From Pseudocercospora fijiensis CIRAD86 (Eukaryota > Ascomycota > Dothideomycetes > Mycosphaerellales > Mycosphaerellaceae): a stretch of 64,000 nucleotides of DNA. The position numbers and the translations under genes are program-made. Location: positions 3,660,080 to 3,724,079 of the forward strand of contig NW_006921537.1 in the NCBI RefSeq assembly GCF_000340215.1. Direction: 5' to 3'. The notes below the pieces were generated by a model, which was not told the DNA's origin, searched no databases, and worked only from the letters and a program-made list of their open reading frames with translations. This document shows positions 1 through 10,080 of this stretch, piece after piece (positions within the stretch are counted from its first letter, which is position 1; every line of letters starts with the position of its first letter).

Positions 1-1704
1 CCTAGTAACTAGCCCGACGAGAACCCTACTGCTAACGATAACGACTAGGCTAAAGCTAAGGCGGATAAACTAGAGAGGGATAATATCCTTAATAGGGTCT
101 ACTCCGACGACTCCTATTATATCGCCTACTTCCTAACCTATACGAAGAAAGCGCCTAGCCTATTAAAGAGTTAATACCGTCGGGTTATTCGCTATTCTCG
201 ACGATTCCTAGTTAAAGATCGAATCCTTTAGCGACAAGCGATAGTTAATACGCCTCTCTAGCGTGTTATTAACGACCTAGCAGCCCGACAAGAGATCCTT
301 CGTTCCGTTTACGATAAGCTCGGCTACCGAGCGGCGGAGGGCACCTTCGATGTCCTTCGTCGGCGGTACTAGTAGGATAGCGTATAGGCTAATGTCTCTC
401 GCTACTATAAGAGCTGTCCTAAGTACAATTTTAGGAATAGCCACCGTCGGCTAGGCGAGTTGCGTATCCCCGCTACCCAATTAGTTAGTGAGCGGTAGTA
501 CGGTAATAGGGTTTATCTAAGCCGGAATAATAGCCTCTATATTATTCGGGAAGGTCTTTCTCGATAGCCGGAGGCCTATTATTTCTATAAGGGCTGCGGC
601 GCTATTAATGCTCGTAATATAGCTACCTTCCTATTTAAAGATCTGTTTTGCCGCTAGGGAACACCCTACGAGATTATCTTAGACAACGCTACGAACAATA
701 TAGCTAAAGAAGTTCGAGTACTACTTATTTCGTATAGGGCGAAGAACGTTCGCATCTCCCCGTACTATCCCTAGTCGAATGCTATTATTAAGCGTAGCTA
801 TCGGTCTTTGATTGATGCCCTGTCTAAGATGACTAATAGAGGGGACAGGTCCGTTCCTATCTCTACCCGCATTCCGGCCCTTCTCTAGGCGGATCGAACT
901 ACTATTGTCGATACGACTAGACTTACGCTAGTAGAGCTTATAATTAGGAGGGACGCCGTTCTTCCTATTAAGTTGTCCCATCGCACGCATAGCGTTTACG
1001 ATTAGGGGTCTGTTCGTACTAGAGCGGATCTCCTTGCCCTACGCGCTAAAGCTCTTAAGGATATAACTACTACTTCTTAGGAGGGACTTGCTCGACAACG
1101 GCGCCTTCGTAAAGAGGCTAAGCAGTATTTCGATAACTATAATGCTGTTAATTAGGAACCTCTAAAGGTTAGCGATATAGTTCTCCTATTCCGGTCGGAG
1201 CTAGAATATAGTTACTCCTATAAGCTAGCCTTTAAATAGAAAGGGCCTTATAGAGTATAGGAGGTCCTTTACGATAGTTCTGCGTATCGACTTTAGGAAC
1301 TTAATAGTGCTACCTTGAAGCACTCGTACCCCCGGGCTAACCTAAAGAAGGTCGTCGAGTTAAGAGAGCCTACCCGTCCTCCCCCGACCGAGGAGGAAGT
1401 TAATGCCTCTACAGACCCTCTACCGACCTTAGATACCTATCGAGAGGAGGATCCTACCGCGATTATAGATCCTGTTCTACCCGACAACTATATACATCCC
1501 TAGATACATCTTAGTAAGCTATTAGGAATGACTTATAAACAAAGGGAGGGTTATATACGTATTAATTGCGCGTAGAGCATTTCCGATATTGATTCCGATA
1601 GTGAACTAGACTTCTAGCTATCTAACTCTAACTCCGAGGAGGAGCTTAACTAGTCTAGCGACGAAGACCGCCTAGAATCATAGCTAGATCCCGAGACTAA
1701 ATGA
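1..1704 (+). pseudogene. Ty3/Gypsy-type pol 3' part (integrase), RIP-mutated
   Basis: A single frame runs from the window edge to a TGA at 1702-1704 (568 codons). It is interrupted by many TAG/TAA codons of the kind RIP makes from CAG, CAA and TGG. I see an HHCC-like zinc module near 270-430 with His codons read as Tyr, then the integrase core: the second Asp sits in ILDNATNN (Asp codon 682-684). The expected catalytic Glu in the NAIIxRSY motif is Lys (790-792), a G-to-A change in TpG context. A GPY/F-like module (KGPYRVWEV-type, about 1,240-1,300) and an acidic tail follow. Reverse transcriptase and the 5' LTR would lie left of the window. The enzyme family is clear; the copy is dead. It differs from the Gypsy element at 39,071. 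Confidence 0.85.
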
Positions 1705-1947
1705 TTGCTTGTCTTTCCCTACCTCTGCTACGTTATTTTCCTTGCCTTCTCCGCGCTATTAATATAGTGCCGCCCTATAGCTTTAGTCCTTACTGCTTGT
1801 TCCTACGGATATTGATGCTTATAGTTACTGCCCTCTTTTGCTTTTACTTTGTCTATTATGTTGCCCTTTTGCCTTCGAGATGTTGCTATGACTTTATTCC
1901 TTTGCTCTTGTTTTTCCTTAGATAGAACTGTACGAGGCGTATTTTCC

Positions 1948-1972
1948 TAATAATACCCCGGGGGTAGCATTA
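1948..1972. repeat. 25-bp near-palindrome, copy a
   Basis: The left arm begins TAATAATACCCC and the right arm is GGGGTAGCATTA, around a CCCCGGGGG centre. The symmetry extends outwards through TTCC and GGAA to 1944-1976. It lies about 240 bp after the pol stop at 1704. The same 25-bp layout recurs at 2399, 5653, 44846 and 63249. Confidence 0.8.
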
Positions 1973-2398
1973 GGAAGATAGCCGAACCTAACCCCTCTAC
2001 CCTTCTAGGACTACTTCCCTCTAGATTCCTAGACTCTAGCAACCTTCCTTAAGTAATAACGATAACAAGATACTCTACTAGAGACTATTCCTGCCCTAAT
2101 TAGCACTAGTTACGTAGGATACTAAGAAAGGGAGGTTCCCTACCCCTCTCCCTTCCTAGCTCTTAGATAGATATAGCAACCTAGGCCTATAGCCTCTAAG
2201 AATAGGGACCTTAGGCTATTAAGCTTAGTGTTTGGAAGAAGGAAGAAGGTAAACGCATAGACCACCCTTACGTGCTTGCTAATGTAAAAGGTAATGCTGC
2301 ATCTACAACGGCAGTGCTATAGGCTAATACACCGACGAATTAGCTGCGCTAGGCCTAGGCGACTTGCTTCTCGCTACCGAGTATCTCTAGAGAAAAGC

Positions 2399-2423
2399 TA
2401 ATACTACCCCGGGGATGTTATTA
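2399..2423. repeat. 25-bp near-palindrome, copy b
   Basis: TAATACTACCCC and GGGGATGTTATTA flank the centre; length and centre match the other four copies. It lies about 410 bp upstream of the dead frame that starts at 2,833, and copy c lies just downstream of that frame. Confidence 0.8.
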
Positions 2424-2832
2424 GTCCCGCTAGCTTTACTACTATAGATTTCTACTAAGGACTCGAACTAACTAGTCATATTTCGAGTACGCGAGAATCT
2501 ACGATAGCTAAAGGTTAATAAAGGCGCGTAGTCGCTACTAGCAATTGGCTAGATCGATTGTTAAACTTTAGCCTGCCCTAATAATAAAGAAGTCTCGTAT
2601 ATAGCTTCACTTTTATATGTAGCCGTTATCCGTTTGCTTTACTAGCGCGGAATATACGGACTACGTTACCTTCGTACTATATTTAAAGCGAGCTTCCTAA
2701 GCTCCTTCTTCCACTCGGTTACTAACTAACTCGCTACCGCCTAAAACCCCCCTTCTATCTAAACCCTTTAATTATTATTGTTAAGCAACGAACACACTTT
2801 GCAAACTCGTTTCTAAACCGCCTCGGTCGACT

Positions 2833-5592
2833 ATGTCTTCTGGCGCCCCGAATCCGCTAGGCGCTAGCAGTAGCAACGACCTACCTGCCCCTATCAACCT
2901 AAGCCTAGCCGCCCTAGTTCCGATCGAAGCCCTATCCGACAGCGCCTTAGCTGCTGCAACCAGCCTCGAGCACTGCTTCTAGATCGTTACCGCCCTCGAA
3001 GACCCTTAAGAGAAGATCTAGAACGCTCGCACCCTGCTACGCGTTATTAATAGGAATATTAAGAAGGCTGCTGTCTTAGTTACGTACGGTATAAACAACT
3101 TACGTTAGTCTATCGGTAAGCGTATCTTTAAGCGCGAGGTTCTTAACGATATAGATATCGAATAAGCCTTTCCTATCGTCTATAGCCTCGAGACAGCCGG
3201 CACCTAGATTCGCTTGCGCTTTAAGACCCTCGACTAGGCCTTCGAACACTAGGGAGGACTAAGCAGTCTTCCTAAGAGCCTTATTAACTTCGCCTACGGT
3301 AGATAAGAGCGTACTAAGTAGGTCTCTTCGTTCGTTAATAAGTATAAGGTCCGTCGTTAAGGCGCCGAGTATCTTTCCCGCACTATAATCTATCGCGTAT
3401 CTACCGCTAGTAAGAAGGTAGGCAAGCAGCTACTTAACTTGTCCTTTGCGCTTAACGACTTTACGACAGCCTACTAGAAGAAGCACTACGATACGATTGT
3501 CTAGGTCGATCTCAACGTACAGACAACTAAGGATCTACTAAAAGAGAAGGGCTATCGTATTAATAGTATAGGCTTTATCGTTAAGGGTTAAGAGGCTCCT
3601 ATCGTTAATGTCCTTAAACGTAAGGCTCTTCGCCTAGAAACCGAGGCCGATACGGCTGCTAGTCTTACGCTCGCTATAGAAATGTAGGCTAAAGATCGTC
3701 GCTCGACCCGTAACCGCAAAGTCCCTTAAGAAGTTTAAGACGAGCGCGCTAAGGCCGAAGCAGCGCGTAAGAAGGCATTGCATACTCGCTAGGCCCTCCG
3801 TAAGGCTACTAAGAAGTATAGCACTCCTTCTAGTACCGACTATAGTACTAACTATAGTACTAACTATAGTAACTCGGATATTAATATGCTAGATATACTA
3901 CTAGAGGATGTCTCCTCCGAAGGCTCCTTTAGCGAGCGTAGAAATAGAGGCCTCTCGCCGATCCTGTTAACTAAGAATATTTATAGTTCTTGCAAGGGCG
4001 ACTCTATCGCGTACCTTATTACCGACATCGATATAGTTCCTAAAGCCGCAATAGGCGAAGCTCCTACCGCCCTCTCTATCTATTAATAGCTCGACGACCT
4101 TAGCAAGCTAGGAGAAGAGCCGTTCTCTATGTATGCTAACTATGTTAAGAAGGCCGCTAAGGTCTGTAGTCTCTATGCTAGTACTAAGGCGAGTGTCCTC
4201 GTCGGTCGCCTATTAAAGATTAGTCGCGAGGTTCCTAATCAAGACGCCTTCGCTGCCTTTAAGGCTAATTAGGCCTATGCTAACTAGTTTCCTAGACGCC
4301 CTGTTGCCGCCCCGACATCTCTAGGACTCTACGCGTTCAACCCTACTAGTACTATTACTCGCGCCCTTACGCTAACGGATCGCTAGAGTAAGTTCGTTAC
4401 CGGTATCCTTAGCTAAGGCACCTCCTTCGACCGCTTTCGCTAGACTAGTAATGCTATCTTCCCTTAGGTCTTTAGTTAGTTGTAAGAGCCTCGTAGAGTA
4501 TATCTTCCTTTCCTTATCGACCTAATATAGGAGGAGTTTGAAATATACCTTTAGCATATACATACGATGCCTAAGTCTAAGCAAGAAGGCCGCAATGCCC
4601 TTCAAACTTATAGTATAAGCAACTAAATCGTCCGCTAGCACCCTGCCCTATAGCTCTTAGCTGTCGCCCTTCGACCTGATTACGTATACGAGCTTATCTC
4701 TATCCCTAAGCCTGCTAAGTTCTTTAAGGTTGGAGGCACTTATAAAAACTGTCCTTCTAAAGAGTCTGCTCGTCTCGGATAAGATGTAGTTAAGCTCGCA
4801 GCTAGCGAGGGAGCTAGTTACCTACGTATTAAGGTCTGCCTTATGTCTAAGGATAAGACTAGCTGCTCTACTATTGTCGAAGGTATATATTAGCCCGAGG
4901 TCTTTGCGAACTAGGTTGAGAAGCTTAAGGCTCGTAGCCTAGTCCTACTAAGCAAGATCGGCAAGCTTACTAATAAGCACCTTACCGACGACGACCTCGA
5001 CTATATATTCGATAGTTAGCCTAATAGTAAGGGGCGCAAAGCGGAGTGGATCCTTAACCCTCTAAAGGAATACGAAGTCTCTATTTAGATACTATACCTG
5101 CTATATAGTAATCTAAAGACTAAGAGCAACCGTATGTCAATTGACCTAGGCTACTCTCGCGTTATTGACGGCACTAAGGTTAAGGGTTACGAGAACTTAA
5201 CAGTCTCCTAGGTTGCTAAAGCGCACCGCAATCTAACCGCCCTCCCGGCCTCTAACTCCTTCGTACTATTCGCTTTCCCTATAGCGATCTTAGTCGAAGG
5301 CCTCGGCTGTATCTCCGACGCTCTAGTTAGTAGGATTCCTTAGTTAAGTTACGTTGTTTAGAACGAAGTTAAACAGATCCTCTAGCTTAATAACGAGGGA
5401 CTCAAGGAATATCTATACAATTAGGAGAATACTGCGACGGAAAAGGCTATTAACCTCCTCGTCAATCAAGCTTTCTATAAGGGACAGTACTTCGGTGCTA
5501 ACAGCTTTAACGTATACGGAGGAGATTTCGAGAGCCGACTAGTAGATAAGGTTATTACTAGTAAGGATTACGGTACATTGAAGCAGCAGTAA
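2833..5592 (+). pseudogene. Dead 919-codon frame of unknown family
   Basis: An ATG at 2833 opens a frame that stays in register to TAA at 5590-5592 (919 codons plus stop), closed internally only by TAG/TAA codons typical of RIP. No frameshift is needed. The start region is rich in Ala, Ser, Pro and Leu. A basic stretch (about codons 280-325, many K/R/A) is followed by a Tyr/Ser/Thr repeat (STDYSTNYSTNYS) near codon 335. The second half has regular alternation of charged and hydrophobic residues, as in a folded protein. I see no reverse transcriptase, transposase, helicase or zinc-finger signature. It could be a Gag-like or accessory protein of a mobile element, because palindromes lie on both sides, or a host multigene family member. 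Function not assigned. Confidence 0.65.
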
Positions 5593-5652
5593 GTTAGCGT
5601 AGTAGATTAGATACTTAGGAAGTTGTTTTTATATATTGATGGAATTTAGGAA

Positions 5653-5677
5653 CAATGCTACTCCGGGGGTGTTATTG
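5653..5677. repeat. 25-bp near-palindrome, copy c
   Basis: CAATGCTACTCC and GGGGGTGTTATTG form the arms. It starts 60 bp after the stop of the 919-codon dead frame. The outer base pair is C/G instead of T/A, so both arms changed together. Confidence 0.8.
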
Positions 5678-5995
5678 CGGAGTCTCTAAAAGATAGCCTT
5701 AGCTGAGATGCCTAAGGTTACTATATAACTGTTTGTTTTGAGCGCGCAATGTAAAGCGTGTCTAGTTAGATACGAAGAAAGGGAGGGATATTGGCTAGTA
5801 ACCGGCCCTATACACCTAGGCTAAGTTTTGAGCCTATATAAGAGGCCTCCTTCTGCATTGTAGATAGAGCACTAACCTCGTATAGTACATTGTTTATATT
5901 ACACTTCCACAATGCCTATATTGCAGGGCTCTAGTCATCAGCCTAAGCAACCGTCTTATCATCCTATTATACTAAACATAGCTGCCTATATTGCT
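5678..5995. promoter_or_regulatory. Promoter-like spacer, weakly RIPed
   Basis: This stretch keeps more CA/TG than its surroundings. It has a TATATAAG box at 5835-5842, about 155 bp upstream of the ATG at 5996 that opens the next dead frame. It could be the promoter of that frame or part of an LTR. No second copy is visible in the window. Confidence 0.35.
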
Positions 5996-7540
5996 ATGGG
6001 TCATATTACCCTTAGTAGCCTATACTATTACTGCTAGTAGTAGTAGTGGTTTTGGTTTCCGTCCTTTACTAGCCTTCGGAAATCTTAAGCCTTTTAAAAT
6101 CTATCTAGAATACCGAGCTCTAGATTCCTTACCTACGGATCCGGGTAGATATACTAATAATAATTATACGGAATATCTATAATACCGTAGGACTCGTAAA
6201 CGGAACGCGGGTTGTCGTCGTAAAAACACTCTAGTTCGGGGTTAAAGTTTAGAAACTGCTAGACGACGATAATTAGGAAGTGTACTAGATACCGCGAATC
6301 TAGATACATTCGAACAAAGGCCTACCGTTTACCCTTAAGCGATATTAACTTCCGCTTCGACCTTGTTTCGCAATAACGATAAACAAATCTTAGGGTTAAT
6401 CCCTAGTATATATCGGTATCGACCTTCGACGGCCCGTATTTAGCTATAGCTAACTCTTCGTAGCATTCTTACGCGTTACGGACGTATATAACCTCCGCGT
6501 ACTTATTAACGGAAAGTATGCTTTTACGTAGGGCGGCCGCCGGCGACTCCCTAAATAAGGTGTTTCGCTCGGCTCTATTACATCTACCTAAGCGTCTCTA
6601 CGACTTTATTTTTAAGGATAGAAATCTGTTTATAGATATAACCTCTAACGTCCTATTACGCGGAGCGATATACGCTATACCTACTAGCTCTACCGGACTA
6701 GCGTAGCAACCGCGACGCCTATAGGGTACTCTTAACTATATACCTCGAGCGTACGTTCCCGAAATCGCTAAACCGCCTACCGGTTCTACTCGAGACGCTA
6801 TAGAACCCGAAGACGAGCCTAACTAGTATACTCGAAACTTTACGGGTCTAGACCGCGAAGCAGGTAGCGATAGTAGCCTTCCGCGTAGGGTAGAAAAGGG
6901 TCCTAGGGTATTCGTACTAGGTAACGACGAAGATAGGACGTTAGTCGATACTAGAGTCGGACGATAGCTAAGCCGGCGAGAAACTGCGCTAACTATAGTA
7001 CTAGCGAAAACTTCGCGCCGACCGTTATTCGTAGAGCTTCCTAGATACTAACTAGACGACTCTTTAGTCTATCTCTAGAACTTAGCCCTAGGTCCTAGTA
7101 ACGCCTAATAGATAATACAAGTTACGGCTAAAATAATACCTTTAAAGGAGATTACGTAGGCAGATCTAACTAAGGCCTCGTCGATACTGCCTACGCTAGT
7201 ACCTATACCGATACCTCGTTCCGCATCTACGGCGCGTATAATCTAACAGATTTCTAAGGACACTACGCCTATTCTAGGTCCTTCGTTCTCTAGGAAGCGA
7301 CTACCCGGATAACCCGTATTACTCTCGAAGCCTATATCCCGTACTCGAGTCTCTACTCCGACCTCGATACTATACGCTCTAACGCTACCTCGTACTCTAA
7401 GGCTAGGCGATATTGCTAAGGCAAAGGCTCCGGTTGTCGTATATAAACAAGAAGCTAAGATCCTTAGTATACTTTAAGACGTAGATCTCGACTTCGATAT
7501 AGAAGACTTTTAGGCTACGATTAGTAGTTATTCTCTATAA
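5996..7540 (+). pseudogene. Dead 514-codon frame of unknown family
   Basis: The frame opens with ATG at 5996 and ends at TAA 7538-7540, in register throughout, with in-frame TAG/TAA codons as the only interruptions. A cluster of TAG codons right after the start would have been a Gln-rich stretch before RIP. The middle (about 6,420-6,700) encodes an ordered-looking segment, including FDGPYLAIANSS and LPKRLYDFIFKD. The last third is rich in Pro, Ser, Thr and Arg, with repeated IP and SR pairs, suggesting a disordered tail. No known domain recognised. It runs in the same direction as its neighbours at 2,833 and 7,742. Confidence 0.55.
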
Positions 7541-7741
7541 TATATATACACAAAACTTCTCTATCTATACTAGCATTTTTTTCTCTTTAGGTATAGAGTT
7601 TAGCTACCTAAATACGGTTAGCGTATTACTACTTCTCCGAGGTACTAAGAACCTTGTTATTTAGCCGGCTATCCCCTATCTATATAAGCTAAGTTCCCGG
7701 TAGTTCTCTTAGTTATCCTCCTTTCTCTTTAGGTTCTCTAC

Positions 7742-8770
7742 TATATTCCTAGCGCTAATACAATATCGAGCCTTAATATTATACCTAAAGTAGGAAAGGA
7801 TTACGCGCAATAGTTCGTATAAGCAGTAGTAGAAGTATATTAAAAAGGTAAAATTTAGGAAACTAGAACTACGGACTACGCGCTAGTAAAGAAAATCGTA
7901 AGCGGTAAAGGGCGAGATCTAGTATTTCGAGAGGGCTATATACGTGTACTAGGAGAAGGCGTAGCGTAGAAGGGTACCGACAAGAGAGCGAGGCGAGCGG
8001 CGCTAGTCTATATCCTCGGTATAGACGCTAGAAGTTACGCTATACTAAACTGTCCCTTTCCTTCGAAATATAGAACTTACGAATCTAACCGTAGTTATTT
8101 CGAAGGGTGCTATTATTCCTATAACCTAGCGCTAAAGCTACTATATAGTAATTGCGCTTATAGAGGAGATCCTAGGAGCTATACTAGCTATATAAACTAT
8201 AACCGGAAGAGAGTAGCATTACTAGAATTCGAAGACAGCGGGCGGGCTTCGAAATCGAATACTCGACCTCTATCTACGGAGCACGAATAGGAAGAGGGTA
8301 CCCTAGAATATTAAGAGACTATCTCTACTAAGGATACTAGCTACTAGCAGGAATACGACTTTATCCCGGAAGTGTCTTAGAAAGCGGAAGAACTTAGGAG
8401 AAGTATAAGCGAAGTATAGCTCTAGTAACTCTTCGAGTTTCTAGCAGAATTGTTATATTCTAATTCTCCTACGTTTCCGACGTAGTATATTCGAGATATA
8501 TATTACGAGAGTATTAGCGAGATTGCAAGCGGTTATATACGGAAAATAGATAGTAAGCGAGCTCGTATAGAAGTCGTCGCGGTAGTAGAGCGGACTTAAC
8601 TAGATTAGGTATACATTTTAAACCGACTATAATGCGAATAGTAATAACGGCGGTAACGTACTAAGAAACGCGAGATTAAACATTACTAGCTTCGCTAACC
8701 GATATTATAGGCCTAGTATATATCTATTATACGGGTAGACGAGATAAAAATAGGAAGGAGAAGATTATAA
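7742..8770 (+). pseudogene. Dead ~340-codon frame with Cys/Tyr-rich middle
   Basis: One frame is readable from about 7742 to TAA at 8768-8770, again broken only by TAG/TAA. The true start is unclear because no ATG survives. The centre (about 8,040-8,210) holds Cys residues and many Tyr residues at spacings that look like a zinc-binding module whose His or Cys ligands were turned into Tyr; this is inference. The C-terminal part is acidic and then Gln/Arg-rich before the stop. Not recognised. Confidence 0.5.
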
Positions 8771-8914
8771 GTTACTTTATAGATTTTATTTTTTGCGGAG
8801 GGCTAACTAACCTCCGTAGAGTATATATATCGGTCTACGCCCTATAGGGCAGATAGTATATCTTATCTTATTTCCTCTCGCTTTTTCTAACTTTCAACTT
8901 CTTAATTAGCATAC

Positions 8915-9201
8915 TATTCTTAGATTATCGCGTTCTTCCGAGCAGCGGCGATATAGATTCCTATAGCAAATCGATTCCTAGGTCCTATCTAGACGAAAGG
9001 AGAGCTAGCGCCGAAGTCCTATATAAAGTCCGATCCTAGGAGGGTAGCGTACGATTAAGCGTTAATAGTAGAGGTGCCTAGCAACTACTAGTACTCGATA
9101 GTCTTAGCGCCCTCTTAGAGGACGACGGTATAGTTAAAGGTAAGGCGGCGTACTACGCCGCTAACGAAACATACGAAGACTTCGCCTACGACGAGCTTTA
9201 A
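8915..9201 (+). pseudogene. Dead exon of unknown family
   Basis: A readable segment of about 95 codons ends at TAA 9199-9201. Just before it, a pyrimidine-rich run with a CTAAC branch-like site and TTAG looks like an intron 3' end, so this may be a downstream exon of the previous frame. The segment is rich in Ser, Arg and Leu and ends with an acidic, aromatic stretch. No family recognised. Confidence 0.4.
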
Positions 9202-9574
9202 GGGTTAGTATATCTAGCAATATATATTTATAAACGAGACTTACTAGAGTCGCGACCCTCTTAGAGCCGGTCTTCTTAACTAGAACTCGCTTTATAAAGC
9301 GAGGGGGAGACTCGTTAGAGGACGTACCGGCGAGATCGATAACTTCCTTGCCCTTAAATACTTAAGCGACTAATACTATTAGCGACGCGGTTATAAAGGT
9401 TTAGCGATAATATCAAACTTACCGGTAGCGCTCGAGATCTTACTCGAGGTTTCTATAGGGGCTAGTATAGGGGGTAGGTATAGTGTCTAGCTTAGTAAAG
9501 ATAGAAAGGGAGTAGTAACGAGTCGTAGTAGTAGTAGTAGTAGTAGTAGTAGTAAGTAGTAGTAAGTAGAAGAA
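9202..9574. other. Spacer with AGT microsatellite
   Basis: No gene seen. A run of AGT triplets (about 9,525-9,562) directly precedes the terminal repeat of the minisatellite element. Confidence 0.6.
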
Positions 9575-9789
9575 GTTGTTATTAGAAAGGCGCGCGATTT
9601 ATAAAGCGCGATTTGTAACAATTTCCGCCTTGTTACCTAGCGCAGTACGGCTACAGCCGCCGTAGAATCTTCTAGAATCTAGCTTACCCTACCCCGCTCG
9701 TCGCCTTAGCCTTTACTTATAGCTCTTCGGCCTTTACTTATAGCACTTCGTCCTTTACTTATAGCTCTTCGAGCTATATAAACACTAGT
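9575..9789 (+). repeat. Left direct terminal repeat
   Basis: It matches 23,807-24,000 closely, from GTTGTT through AAACACTAGT. Several differences are C/T or G/A transitions. The left copy has one extra ~21-bp unit of a small internal repeat (cctttacttatagctcttcg type, three units here against two on the right). A TATATAAACAC box lies near the end, as in an LTR promoter. A fragment of the same repeat recurs inside the array near 18,135-18,200. Confidence 0.75.
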
Positions 9790-10080
9790 CTAAAATATAA
9801 CAACTTAACAAAAGTTAGGGCCCCTTTAGGCTTAGTGCGGCTTAAAACGACCGAAAAGCCGACTCTAATTAGTCGGCGGCGAGGAACTTTAAAATTTCTC
9901 GATTCTCGAGTAGTCCGGAGGGCGTAGGAGTCGCGGTATCGACTATAACGCTCCGGCGCCGCGATAGCAGTGTTTCCGAGGCCGTCTCCGTCGTTTACGC
10001 CTAATCCGGCGGCGTTTTTTGCTCGAGGCGGTATCGTTCGCGCCTAATCCGGCGGTATTTACTTAGAGCGGTAGGCTCAA
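9790..10080 (+). repeat. Leader module L, first copy
   Basis: GC-richer 290-bp module following the left terminal repeat. It starts with a gcccctttaggcttag segment and contains two copies of an ATCCGGCGG(C/T)(G/A)TTT segment. Degenerate copies recur at 14,728 and several times between 18,200 and 19,385. No coding frame seen. Confidence 0.65.

Larger units (their letters stand above)
1705..2832. other. Repeat-derived spacer with two palindromes
   Basis: No gene can be supported in this 1.1-kb stretch. It follows the Gypsy pol stop and precedes the dead frame at 2,833, so it may hold an LTR or 3' non-coding part of the first element and the promoter of the next. It carries two copies of the 25-bp near-palindrome described separately. 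A purine run (aagaaagggagg near 2,121) resembles ones near 5,779 and 60,062. I could not delimit LTR ends here. Confidence 0.5.
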
